Below, piece after piece: positions 41,443 through 51,689 of a stretch of 64,000 bases of DNA. This DNA comes from Acanthosepion lycidas (lineage: Eukaryota; Mollusca; Cephalopoda; Sepiida; Sepiidae): NCBI GenBank assembly GCA_963932145.1, contig OZ010595.1, forward strand, positions 88,745,581 through 88,809,580. The letters are read 5' to 3'. The position numbers and the translations under genes were made by a program. Each line of letters starts with the position of its first letter. Within the stretch, counting starts at the first letter, position 1. The notes beneath the pieces are model-generated. The model made no database searches, was not told the origin of the DNA, and saw nothing but the letters and a program-made list of their open reading frames with translations.

Positions 41443-41521
41443 TTAGGTTGGTTCAAAAATAATGTCGGCTTTTGACGTTAAAAATACGTCAAAAACGACA
41501 TTATTTTTTGCACCAACCTAA
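41443..41521. mobile_element. 79-bp palindromic mini-mariner (MADE1-like)
   Basis: The two arms, each about 36 bp, begin 'ttaggttggttcaaaaataa' and (inverted) 'ttaggttggtgcaaaaaata' and run nearly to the centre, so the element is almost one hairpin. TA flanks both ends (41441-41442, 41522-41523). Its terminal 'TTAGGTTGGTGCAAAA' and length match the known 80-bp MADE1 elements derived from Hsmar1-type mariners, as recalled from the literature. Confidence 0.9.
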
Positions 41522-41605
41522 TATTACTATTAAATATTTTACATTTTGACCATGTAAAAAGATAAATAGGACATATGAGACAGCTACTTGGTTTCAGTGA
41601 GGATA

Positions 41606-41630
41606 TGAAAGAAAGAAAGAAAGAAAGAAT
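41606..41630. repeat. (GAAA)n microsatellite
   Basis: About six GAAA units. Confidence 0.85.
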
Positions 41631-41879
41631 GGGGAAATGAGTGTTTAATATGTGGGTTAACCAGACTTGGCTCTGCCAAAAGCACTCACTAGGGGGCGCT
41701 CTTTAAGCCTATAAATAGGCAATGATATTTTTTCTCACTCTTTTAGCCCTTTTTAGTTCTGGTTTTCAGATGTAGTCACACATGAGTAAACTGCATATTC
41801 ATTTTTATGGTTTTCTCTCTGTTGTATTTTGTACTCTGTCCCACACACACAAGTCTATCACACAAGCTTGTTACTCACA

Positions 41880-42515
41880 AATACAAACAATGAAAGTTGG
41901 CTCCCTGTACCACACCAGGAAATTTTTCTCCCCGAAATCAGTCCTCCAGATCTACAGATCAACAATTCGCCCTTTCATGGAGTATTGCTGTCTGGAACCC
42001 CTAGTTTACCTCAGGGTTCTTGATAGGCTCCAGAGGTGGATATGCAATATAATTGACCCTGTTCTGGCATCTCGTCTACAGTCACTCTCTCACAGACACA
42101 CCGTCACCTCTCTCTGTCTTTTTTACAAATACTTTCATGGCAATTGCTCCACAGAGCTGCATTCGCTGGTTCCCAGACTTCATGAGTTCAAGCACCCTAC
42201 GAGGCTGGCATCCCACTCTCATCCTTTCACTGTCAAAACTCCTAAATGTAGCCGTCTCTTCTACTTCAATAGCTTCATGTCTTGCACCTCTTGCCTGTGA
42301 AACTCCCTCCCCTATTCCTTTTTCTCTGATAGATATAATGTCCAGCTATTCAAATGTAATGTCAATCGACATCTCCAGTTGCCTTGATCTATCCACTATC
42401 CTTCTCCTCATCTTTTCCTCTATTACTCCTATCTGATCTTGCTCCAAATTTTCTGTAACCCCTTGCGTTCTAGTGGCTTCTCACCTTGCTTGGGGTGAAA
42501 CGCTTAAAAAAAAAG
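41880..42515 (+). pseudogene. Jockey-like LINE RT C-terminus with 3' tail
   Basis: The plus strand reads KVGSLYHTRKFFSPKSVLQI, YRSTIRPFMEYCC (block before the thumb), then, after loss of HIWxG, LVYLRVLDRLQRWICNII, LASRLQSLSHRHTVTSLC, LFYKYFHGNCSTELHSLVPR, LHEFKHPTRLASHSHPFTVK, then a frame break, a stop in place of W of WNSLP, NSLPYSFFSDRYN and FKCNVNRHLQLP. The tail 'ccttgcgttctagtggcttc' plus 'tcaccttgcttggggtgaaa' and an A-rich end close it at about 42530. The frame 41782-42300 includes unrelated upstream codons. Confidence 0.85.
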
Positions 42516-42724
42516 AAAAAAAAAAAAGAAAGCAGCACACTCTTCTTATAGCTTGTTTTATTATTTTTTTCCATTCACTACAATTGTCTTCACATGTAAT
42601 TCCTTTTGTTAATACATTCATTGTCATTTGTTTTATGCTTATTGCTTCATGAACCTTTTTTTTTTCTTTTTACATGGACTCACATTGAATATCTGTCTAT
42701 ATTTCTGAGATGAAGTATTAAGTA

Positions 42725-42813
42725 CACTATTTACATTATTTGGACTATTGCCCTCATCTTTGTCGCCATGTTTATCACAGCATTTTGACTGTTGTACGCT
42801 CCAAGCTTCTTCA
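42725..42813 (-). repeat. SINE A tail, inverted relative to the next copy
   Basis: Antisense of the tail 'ctgaagaagc...gtacaacagtcaaaat' and 'ggcgacaaagatgagg'. Pairs with 43045-43134 across 231 bp. Confidence 0.8.
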
Positions 42814-42844
42814 GAAATTCATATACAGATGCCCTCAAGGACAC

Positions 42845-43140
42845 ATGGCACAATGGATAAAGGTGTTAATTAGATCTAGTGACAGGACCCAAAGAATGTG
42901 AGTTCAATACCCGGTTAAGGCGGTGGAGAACTTGGAGAGGGAAATTAACAGGAGATAACTGACATCCATTAGACATGGTATGTGGAACTAGAACAGTTTA
43001 CCCCAGTGAGCAAAATAAAGGGTACAGTTTGACCTTCCAACCACCTGAAGAAGGCCAGAGTGTACAACGGCCGAAACATTGTGATAAACATGGTGACAAG
43101 GATGAGGACAATAGTCCAAATAATGTAAATAGTGGACTCA
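42845..43140 (+). repeat. tRNA-derived SINE A, complete (tRNA-Arg-like head)
   Basis: Head 'tggcacaatggataaaggtg' matches the tRNA-Arg A-box area (GTGGCCTAATGGATAAGGC type) and 'gagttcaatacccgg' the B box. Body: 'ggagaacttggagaggga', 'acaggagataactgacatcc', 'accccagtgagcaaaataaa'. Tail 'cacctgaagaaggccagagt', 'acaacggccgaaac', 'ggatgaggacaatag'. About 295 bp. Confidence 0.88.
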
Positions 43141-43144
43141 CATT

Positions 43145-43955
43145 GAGTACACCAATTTTGTTTGCATGATATATGTTCCAAGAGCCTGTAAATATTTACT
43201 ATCCAAAATGTTGATTCCTGCAATATAATGGTGACTACTATTTGCACAAACATGCTAACATCCTCCAGCAAACATCTCCTGCCAATACCTCATAAATAAT
43301 GAACTATTCCATTGACTGTGTGGAAAGTCGTATCAAAGAGGCTACTTGGTTTCAGTAAGAAAGAAAAAAAAGGAAGATAGAAGTGTTTAAAGTCTGTTTC
43401 ACTGAAATGGAAAAAGCTGTCAATTTCAAATCTTTTCAAGGGTGTCATTGCAATATTTTGTTAAAGTTGTTAAGCTCAAATATTTAACAATGTGACAGAG
43501 GAATTTTTATGAATATTTTATTGTTATAGAACTCACCACAAGCTTTTTTAATCATTAATTTATGAGTTAAGATTTATCAGAAAATTCAAATAGGAGAACA
43601 GTGAAATTTTCAGATACTGTAAGTAAATTCACAGTAACTATAAGTAAATATAGCTTATTTGTCAAGTGTTAAATGAAACTAGAAAAAGATAAACTATAAA
43701 ATTACTAACAGACATTAGTAAAGTCTCCAGTTAATTATTTACAGGCAAATTATTTTACTTGTTAAAGATGCTCTTTTTTATCTTTCCGATAACTATTTTG
43801 GAAATTCATCCTTAGTTATGGGGATTTGTCCTTAGCTAACAAATATTGGTAAGATAATCTGTCCCACCTGCTTATTAAAAATGAACCCGCCCTTTTCCTT
43901 CTAACAATTTGTTCAAAGTAGGAAAAGATTTATTTATTACATGAATCGATGCTGA
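43145..43955. other. Interval without recognised feature
   Basis: AT-rich; no supported gene or repeat. Confidence 0.35.
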
Positions 43956-43959
43956 AGAA

Positions 43960-44135
43960 TTTCACAGGTTAAAAAGTCCTTATTTTTATGGTTATCACAA
44001 CATTTCAGCCATTGTGCCCTCTGTCCTTCATCAGGTATATGTCACTCTGGGTAACCAACAAGGAATTTTAAACTGAACCCTTTATTTAATCTGAAGGGGT
44101 AGATTATTCTCATTCCACTGCTCATGTCAAGTGAC
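43960..44135 (-). repeat. SINE A-related 3' half
   Basis: Antisense tail 'atcacaacatttcagccatt', 'ctgtccttcatcagg', then 'aactgaaccctttattta' and 'ggggtagattattctcattc'. An older subfamily, close to 38160-38260 and 24050-24150. Confidence 0.7.
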
Positions 44136-44389
44136 ATCTTTATTTTATTCTTATTTTAGTACTGCTCATTTATTGCTTGCCCTGTTTCCACAGAGTCCAA
44201 GTATATACTGCCCAGGCCAGAAATTGAACTCGCAATTATCATGTGACCAAATTCATAAAGCAAACTGTAGAGGGTTGATAAGTCATAAAAAACAAATAAA
44301 TCAATTTAAAAAAGTATGACCGACAAATATGCATCTTGGAGAAATAAGTTGTAGAGTGTTCATCACATCATCTTTTTATATGCAGCATC

Positions 44390-44765
44390 CCTCCAGGACA
44401 TGAGTGATCATAATTCTCCACAGCTTCCTCGTGTTTTTATGACCCCTCTTTATGGTACTTGTTACTTTTTTCATATACACAAACACATCAAGTTTATTAC
44501 CCACCACTTTCCTTGGTTTATCATGCATTTGATGTATCTTGTGAGTGTTAAATTCTCCAAGCTATCTTTCCTCGTTATGTGTTCCAAAATGTTCAGCTCT
44601 CTTTTTCTTATTGTTAGAAATAGTTTCTTAGTCCTATTCACCTTAGAACTTCCTCATTTGTCACATTCATTGTCTCTGGTATCACCACCCATTGGTAGAA
44701 CCAAATTTCAGTTACTTCAAATATGTTTTTTTTTTTCATTTATGATAACATGTGGAGAAAGAGAT
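44390..44765 (-). pseudogene. LINE B fragment
   Basis: Antisense segments ITSEVTEIWFYQWVVI-like and HNEERxLGEFNTLR (from 'gtgagtgttaaattctccaa'), and the WRxMI-like end near 44405. Same order as 3225-3690. The plus frame 44400-44870 is a shadow. Confidence 0.6.
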
Positions 44766-44990
44766 TTGGTTTGGTTTGATTTATGGCACATCAACCTCAA
44801 TGGGTTATTTAATGCTGACAAAATTTTTATTGCTGGTAATATTTTTTCTTCAAAAATTCATTGCTGTTAATAAGCTTTTACAAAAAATGTATTGCTGGTA
44901 TTAAAAGCTATTTTTACACTTTCAAAGTGTTTTGACCCCAGTTTGGGGTTCAACTATTTGCTCATAGCTGGGACCAATGAAATTTTATTT
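44765..44990 (+). repeat. Family G dispersed repeat, copy 2
   Basis: 'ttggtttggtttgatttatg', 'catcaacctcaatgggttat', three 'attgctggtaat/attgctgttaat' units, then 'tttgaccccagtttggggtt' and 'actatttgctcatagctggg'. The 3' quarter is absent. Confidence 0.75.
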
Positions 44991-45087
44991 GTAATTTAGA
45001 AAAACTCGACCATTTCATATGACGTTGAACACTTTTTCGTTCTGGTGTGCATTTATGGCAGAATCAATTTTAGAGCTGCTTATTATT

Positions 45088-45089
<2 letters not shown>

Positions 45090-45142
<53 letters not shown>
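45090..45142. repeat. (AT)n microsatellite
   Basis: About 26 AT units. Confidence 0.95.
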
Positions 45143-45143
<1 letters not shown>

Positions 45144-45145
<2 letters not shown>

Positions 45146-45250
45146 GGCATAGTAGCTAAAAGTGTTTGTCGATTGATCCAAAAGGTGACTTGACCCAAAG
45201 AGTTGAGTTCAATCTCTGGCCACAGTGGAAAGAATAAAGTCTTGGAGAGT
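45144..45250 (+). repeat. SINE head (tRNA-like)
   Basis: 'atggcatagtagctaaaagt' A-box area and 'gagttcaatctctggcca' B box, then 'aataaagtcttggagagtta'. Truncated where the inverted SINE A starts. Confidence 0.6.
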
Positions 45251-45261
45251 TATCAAAGGGA

Positions 45262-45565
45262 ATTATCTTACATTATTCAGAATATTGTCCTCATCTTTGT
45301 CGCCATATTTATTACAAAATTTTGGCTGTTGTACACTCCGGCCTTCTTCAGGTGGTTGGAATGTCAAACTTAACCCTTTATTTCGCTCACTGGGGTAGAC
45401 TGTTCTATGCCATGTTTAATAGATGTCAGTTATCAGTTATCTCCTGTTAAATTCCCTCTGAAAGTTCTCCACTGCCTTAAACAGGTATTGAACTCACACT
45501 TTTTAGGTCCTGTCACTGGATCTAACTAATGCCTTTATCCACTGTGCCACATGTCCAGTTATAAG
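45262..45565 (-). repeat. tRNA-derived SINE A, complete
   Basis: The minus strand head 'gtggcacagtggataaaggc' (A box, tRNA-Arg-like) and 'gagttcaatacctg' (B box), with body and tail as in 42845-43140, ending in 'aatattctgaataatgtaa'. Confidence 0.88.
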
Positions 45566-45599
45566 ATATAGTTTGAGAGATAAGGAAATTGAACATAAA

Positions 45600-45760
45600 A
45601 TAGGCTGCATTAGGAGTAGTTTCACCCAACACCGCAAGTTGCTAGAAAACCAAAACATTAACCTAAGAACTGGAGTCATTTTCTTAAATAGTCTCATCAA
45701 ATTGAGACATTGATATAGATGTTATACATAGAGCTGAACCAATTCAGAAATGTCTAAACT
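45600..45760 (+). pseudogene. LINE RT fragment (another family)
   Basis: NINLRTGVIFLNSLIKL and AEPIQKCLNSQQHTATF match the order of 55800-55940 (NINLKTRVMFLHSLVRSTLL, YGHHAWQP, SEISKLPSVYN). Short and broken. Confidence 0.55.
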
Positions 45761-45783
45761 CTCAGCAACATACAGCCACTTTC

Positions 45784-45928
45784 TGAGTACTTTAACATGG
45801 TGTAATGGTTAGCAAGCTTGTCTCACTAGATCAGTTATGACTGAATAGTGAGTTTGATTCTCATCGTGTGCCCCATACTTTCAGTCTTGTGCCACATCTA
45901 AACTATGCTTAGAAAATCACCAGGGCAC
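45784..45928 (+). repeat. tRNA-Gln-like SINE, first of a tandem pair
   Basis: 'catggtgtaatggttagcaa' A box and 'gagtttgattctcatcg' B box, tail 'gtcttgtgccacatctaaac'. Confidence 0.85.
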
Positions 45929-45929
45929 T

Positions 45930-46065
45930 TCGACATGGTGTAATGGTTAGCTAGCTTGTCTCGTTAGATCAATTATGACTGAATAGTGAGTACGATCCTC
46001 ACTAGGTGCCCCATACTTTAGTCCTTGTGCCACATCCAAGCTATGGTTAGAAAACCACCATACAA
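45930..46065 (+). repeat. tRNA-Gln-like SINE, second of a tandem pair
   Basis: 'catggtgtaatggttagcta' A box and 'gagtacgatcctcac' B box, tail 'ccttgtgccacatccaagct'. Directly follows the first in the same direction, 146 bp period. Confidence 0.85.
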
Positions 46066-46249
46066 CTGCTTTCTCAGATCCATATTTAAAAATGGCCTGA
46101 AGCAAATAATTGGTTGATTTGTTTAATGGTATATCAACTTCAGTCAATTAAGTGCCATACGTGATACATGCTTGAACAATCATGTATCTTTTGATACATG
46201 ACTGATGAGACAGATATTTTTTTTCCTGCAGAAGATTGTCATTTCTTTC

Positions 46250-46432
46250 TCAGGTAGACTGGTTGCCAACCAAATCTAAAGAATCCAGTCTGTCCTGCTA
46301 TTCAACCCACAGAAGGTATTTGTGTGCAAGTGAATCTAACAAACTCAACTGGTATTTGAACTTGGCTCTCTGAGTTCTCACTCCAAGCTGATATCCATTA
46401 CACCACAATGCACATCTGAAGCAAATAAACCT
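46250..46432 (-). repeat. SINE B copy
   Basis: 'ggttgccaaccaaatctaaa', 'gtgtgcaagtgaatctaaca', 'tatttgaacttggctctctg' and 'tatccattacaccac' (antisense A box). Confidence 0.7.
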
Positions 46433-46434
46433 TG

Positions 46435-46496
46435 TTGGTTTTAAAGACCTCCTTGGAACTGAATGGACGGACACTACAGAATCAGAGAGAACTATA

Positions 46497-46532
<36 letters not shown>

Positions 46533-46830
46533 GCTTGTGGACTTTCAACAGCAGCAACAACTAAAATGGATAGCATGTGTAACTCAAAGAGAAAAAAATG
46601 ACATAATCAAGATGCTGACGTTTCATCCTATATGATCAAAAGATTAGAAAATCAGATCCTATCAATGCTTGAAAGATCAATAACAGTGGCTTGAGCAAAC
46701 TATCTTCCAGAAAAATAGTTTAATATAAAGATTTTACAAACTTCAATTAACATTAGTCGTTCAGTCAATGAATGCCAAATATTTACATAGAAGAAAATGG
46801 CTGATATTACCATTTTATTGTAAACCAGCT
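46435..46830. repeat. Dispersed repeat shared with 61680-62060 and 63690-63770
   Basis: 'actttcaacagcagcaacaa', 'taaaatggatagcatgtgt', 'gtcaatgaatgccaaatatt' and 'ggctgatattaccatttt' recur in the same order at 61795-62050. Unknown class. Confidence 0.6.
46498..46530. repeat. Homopolymer A33
   Basis: Longest homopolymer in the window, inside a dispersed repeat (46435-46830). Likely a retroposition or slippage tract. Confidence 0.95.
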
Positions 46831-46834
46831 GTAC

Positions 46835-47635
46835 ATATAGTCTTAGTGTTTGGTATCCGCAAGCAAATCGAATGGACTCGCCCAGGAGTTAAAGGAAAAT
46901 AAATACCCAGTGTAACGACCATGGTCTTGTATGGCTAGCAAGCAGAGAAGTTCACTCCTCTCATGATAATATTAACTCACACCCTATCTCACAAGACAGG
47001 ACCTCTCCCAGCACCTGAGGGATTCTCTAAAGGGGAAGTGTTGAGGGAGCTTGAGAATTTTTTTATGTTACTGATAAACACATATTAAACTTGACCTTTT
47101 ACTTAATTGTTTGCATCATGGCACTCATATAAATACCAGTCTAATGATAATAATTCTAATAATAATAATAATAACAATAATAAAAAAAAACTGCCTTTAT
47201 TTAATATCAGATTTTTTTTAAATATTCACAGACTTTAAATGATAGCGGGGACTTACCTATAAGGTGCTCTTCTGTCCAATTTATTTTATTGTCATGACAA
47301 TAAGAGGAAGTAAAAAAAGAACAAGAAAAAATACAAAAAGAAAAAGAAAACAGAATAGTAAAACACATCAACAACAAATCAATAAAGCAACAGGAGTACT
47401 TGTGTCCACCCCCACAAAAAATGAAATACATACACATATACAGGATGTTGGTAGAAGCTAAGAAGGAACTGATACCAACCAGAAAAGAAAATACTTTAAC
47501 AATTGTTTGTAAGAGCAATACAAATTCACTGTGAATCTGTAGTGAACAAAAACAAGATCGATATTTAAAATTCAAATGCTAAGCACTGACTCACTGATTT
47601 TGTTAGACATTAAAAAGACTCAAATTTAGAAACTT
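46835..47635. other. Interval without recognised gene
   Basis: Includes a short (ATA)n tract (47151-47185). The 47207-47575 minus frame is low complexity with no domain. Confidence 0.35.
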
Positions 47636-47639
47636 TGCT

Positions 47640-48190
47640 TAACACACACGCAAAAGCGAATCCAAAACAAAATACATGAAATTTCACACCTCGATGCGAA
47701 ATGTTTATCCGCCCAAAAGAAAACTAGAAAACATTTAAAAACAAAATTCAAATAATCTTGAATTCTCAGAAACAAATTCTTTTACAGACCGTTTTGCGAG
47801 TCGACATGAAGTTTGTTCGTCATCCAATGGAAAGGCCCGAATAATTATCCAGGAGTGAATTCCCAAATGACCTTTTCAAGCCCCTCAAACAAAATAAAAG
47901 ACGGGTAAGTTCGCCTGTCACCAGAGAGGAGACGAGCGTATTAACACATTCCTTGACAGACGTCAAGCAATCGTTATTATTATCTCTACCTTTCTCCCTC
48001 GCCTCTTTTATACTTGATAAACGAACGGAACATTTTAAGACTGAGTGATTACTTTAAAGACATTCGTACCCTACGATAACGCTTATACGTACATACATCC
48101 ACACATACGTTCCTGCCCACGTACGCATAAACTCATTCTTGAAAGGACTGCTATGAACATTTTGACGACCTTTTATCAACCAAAATACAT
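47640..48190 (+). mobile_element. LTR-like or promoter-like region, possible copy 3
   Basis: Less AT-rich, with a CCAAT box ('catccaatgg', near 47821), 'aaaataaaag' as weak TATA (near 47891) and 'gacgggtaagttcg', a possible splice donor (near 47900). Its layout and the later 'acgtacatacatcc' and 'cacgtacgcata' resemble 8290-8310 of the LTR-like repeat, but identity is low. A genuine host promoter/first exon is the alternative. Confidence 0.35.
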
Positions 48191-48194
48191 TAAT

Positions 48195-48875
48195 TTTATT
48201 TGTAGAGACCTTAATTGATTTATATGTATATAAATTTGTTGTTTCACTTTACAATTTAATTTTCTTGTTTTATACCCCTCTTATGGTGGGCTATCTAACT
48301 AACCAGGCCAAATCAAACTAATCTGTTTCAACACTAATATATTTCACTATAACTGATAACCCACTAGAAATCCAATAAATTTTTTCTATTATATTTTTTA
48401 AATGAGTAAATGAAATCATTTTAAAATTCATGGCTTTTGAAATTTCATTGAATTTCTTACATATCAAGACAAAAAAGGATATACTCCTTAGTTTAGTCAT
48501 AGCAAAAGAGGAGATCTATTTGGCATCTATTTCTAGTGAAATATCCATGTATTTCATTACGACTTTTTATATGGTTCAACAGATACATGGGTGCTTTATT
48601 ATTTTTTATATTGAACATTAAAACGAGGCCATGTAGCAGTCGGCTGTTTTTCATATTTAAAAAGTTATTTTTCTTTAAAAAGGCATTTAAACAATCATAT
48701 TTGGGTAAATTGAAAGTGAAATGAATACATCTGTTTTGTATTTTTTTTTATTTTATTTTTCAAAGGTTCACTTACATTTTTCATAAGAACATCACCATAA
48801 TTAAATACAATTTTGCTTTGATGGTTCACTTAAAAAGTATTTGAACCATAATGGATTTTTTAGCTTACCATATGC
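48195..48875. other. Interval without recognised feature
   Basis: AT-rich; short open frames on both strands without domains. Confidence 0.35.
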
Positions 48876-48879
48876 CTAA

Positions 48880-49085
48880 ACAATGGTCAAGTTTACCTGC
48901 CTGATCCAGGTCAATTCCTCATCAAAAGCAATACCCAGATTTTTCACTTCAAACAACCTTTTGATCACTCTTACAGATAATAATTGGGTCCAGTTCATCA
49001 CCTTTTACTTTTCTAAGATTACAATGAGATCCAATTAAAATAAATCTATTTTTCTCAGTGTTTAATTTTAAACAATTCTTTTTGA
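48880..49085 (-). pseudogene. LINE RT fragment (post-catalytic segment)
   Basis: The minus strand reads KLNTEKNRFILIGSHCNLRK, DELDPIIICK, then VKNLGI-like residues (with a frame break) and a DLDQAGKL end. It matches the 'NxxKTxFMxIGS...LGVxxD..LTW' segment that follows the YADD box in LINEs. Damaged. Confidence 0.65.
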
Positions 49086-49089
49086 ATCC

Positions 49090-50450
49090 ATAAGGTCACT
49101 ATTTATGTTTGAATGGTTTCCTTTATTTTTTCATATTTGCATGAATAATACAAGGGGCCCACGAAAGTGGAAGTGATGAGAGAGAATGGTAAGAGTTACA
49201 GCTGAAAACCTCACATTAAACATGGACAAATTTCATTTGTGATGGGGGTGTGCAGATAAATATTCAGTCTAACAAGCAAAGTCCCTGATTGTGCTTGTAG
49301 GGACATTATTATTATTATTATTATTAATAAATAAAAATAGAAATATAAAATGATAATAATAATAATGAATATCATAAATAAAATAAAACACATAATATTA
49401 AAACGTTGTTTAAAAAAATAAAACCAAGAAAAAAAAATATAATAATAATAATAATAATAAAATTCTCCCAGAATGCAACAAACATTTTCTGCAAGAAACG
49501 TCTCTTTGCCATTGACTGCTGGAAAGTCAAGACACCTAACTCTTCTCTCCAGGGCATTGCTTCTTATAATATAAAGTGACTTCTTCCTTTTATCATATGC
49601 AACTGTAAAACACTTGTAATTAAAATACACACACACTAGTAAACAAAAATAAATAAATTGTATGCTTTTAATTTAAAATTTAACATGCTTTTTGTGTTAT
49701 TTCTTTCTATGTTTTTATTCCAGTGAATACTAGGCTATCCCTACAGTTATGAGTGACCCCAGATACTAAATAAAGTGTTTTATAGTATTGAATAGCATTG
49801 TTCCGTCTCCTTATTACGACCAGACCAACCATTATAACACATAGGTATATTGAAACATGTTTCAGTTTTGTGTTCTGTCAGTGTATTTGCCACTGCATGA
49901 TTAACAATGGATTAATGATTCAGCAGTCAGAGTGCTTTTGTCTATTCTTCTAATCTCTGAACTGAGATAAACAGACATGGACTTGCTGTTTTCTCCAACC
50001 AAAAGTAATTACATATCCGTCTTTTGATCCTGTTTCCAATAGATTAGCAAATGAGGCATCAATGAAAGCAGCTGTCTTCACCGTTTCAAGGTTACAGGAA
50101 ACAGGATTTACTATCAGAAACTTTTTTTTTCTCTCTAAAACTTCTTAACATTTTATTGATATTTTCCTTCTTCAATACTGAAGTTCACTCCTTGTTCAGA
50201 CATGGTTACGTTTGACTTGCCACATAAGTTAAAGGGACTAAAAAATGGCCTAACTTTTGTAAACCTATCTTACAATATTTTTTTTTTGAACATGCTTAAT
50301 TTCCAGTTGGGCAGATACTTTTGAATATTTAGCAAGACTGGAAAGTGTTTGATCTGGCCCTTGTATATATTGGGAATAGTTGGTTCATTGTTAGGTACTT
50401 ACTGAAGTGGTACACGGAACCAACCATTAAAACTCCTAATTAAATCCAAT
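49090..50450. other. Interval mostly without recognised feature
   Basis: Includes short ATT/AAT tracts (49307-49325 and 49437-49460). At 50285-50350 'ccagttgggcagatactttt' matches 51240-51260, a small LINE-related repeat. No gene. Confidence 0.35.
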
Positions 50451-50457
50451 AAGTATT

Positions 50458-50735
50458 GGTTTGGTTTGTTTTACGACATAACCTCAATGGGTCATTTAAT
50501 GCCGACAACTTTTTTTGTTTTCCTGGTAATATTTTTGCTTTGTCAAAAATCTATTTCTGTTAATATTTTTTCTCAAAAATGCATAGCTGGCAATATTATT
50601 TTTTCAAAAACGTATAGCTGGCAACATTATTTTTTCAAAAACATTATCAGAGGCCTTGCTGTTGAATGTAGTTTATCGTCATACCCAGGACACGGAAGTA
50701 GTTTATCATCATACACAGGATGCCTAATCCCAATA
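50458..50735 (+). repeat. Family G dispersed repeat, copy 3
   Basis: 'ttggtttgttttacgacata', 'aacctcaatgggtcatttaa', then four to five units of '(c)aaaaa...tagctggcaatatt', and the 3' block 'tcagaggccttgctgttgaa' with a locally duplicated 'gtagtttatcgtcatac'. The middle block is missing. Confidence 0.75.
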
Positions 50736-51074
50736 AGTATTAATCCAATAACAAACGTGTGTTTTCTCTGCATATATTGATCCAATAAAAAACTTGTGGT
50801 CCCTCATTACAACCTGTGGTTCATTTTCATATATTAATCTATAAACAAACATGTCATTCCTCATTACAACTAGTGGTTACTCTGCTATATTAATCAAAGA
50901 AAATAAACTTGTGGTTCCCCCACATATATTAATTAAAAGAGATGTATATGAGAACATAATATTCAAGCTATAAAAATTGGTGGAAACAGCAATAAACTTA
51001 AATGAGAAAATGAGAAAGTTTACAAAATGTCAACAAGCTTTTTTTAATATTAAAATAATAATGCTCTTATTTTC

Positions 51075-51220
51075 TAATCTTGGGAATTTTTATTTTATTT
51101 AAATGTTTTTATTTTTATTTTTATTTTATTTAAATGTTTTTATTTTTATTTTTTTTATTTAAATGTTTTTATTTTTTTATTTTTTTTTTATTTAAATGTT
51201 TTTATTTTTATTTAAATTGT
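51075..51220. repeat. AT-rich minisatellite, ~33-bp unit
   Basis: 'atttaaatgtttttattttt' recurs four times with T-run length variation. Confidence 0.8.
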
Positions 51221-51559
51221 ATTTTGAACATGCTTAAGTTCCAGTTGGGCAGATGCTTTTGAACATTTATCAAGACTGGAAATTGAAGACTGAGTAGCTC
51301 CAGCACAGCTATGGTAGCAGTATGCCATTTTTGTTCTGTACGCATAGAAACGAGTACACACAAGTACATATCATATAAGTCAGCCTAGCACTGTGAGCCT
51401 GGGTCAGATAAGTCTATTGAATTCATTAACAGATATACTTATATACTTAAAAAAAGAAAGAAAAAAAAAACACTAATGTTATATATAAGTCAAAGGAAGT
51501 GCTGGTGGTAATAAAACATTATTTTATGTAAAATAACAGAGCAAAAATTTATTCTAATA

Positions 51560-51564
<5 letters not shown>

Positions 51565-51616
<52 letters not shown>
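51565..51616. repeat. (AT)n(GA)n compound microsatellite
   Basis: About 14 AT units run into about 12 GA units. A (CATA)n run follows at 51708-51737. Confidence 0.95.
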
Positions 51617-51689
51617 CACTGCTATTACTTTAAAAAACTAATGAGACTCTCAACAATGTTTATTTACATGATTATAAAAAATAATTGAA

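Noticed and set aside
41782-42300. Intact 172-residue protein
   Set aside because: Only codons from about 41895 match the LINE; HIWxG block is lost and the WNSLP motif has a stop, so it is a LINE pseudogene with a chance extension.
44400-44870. 156-codon plus-strand open frame as a gene
   Set aside because: Shadow frame of an antisense LINE fragment running into a family G repeat.
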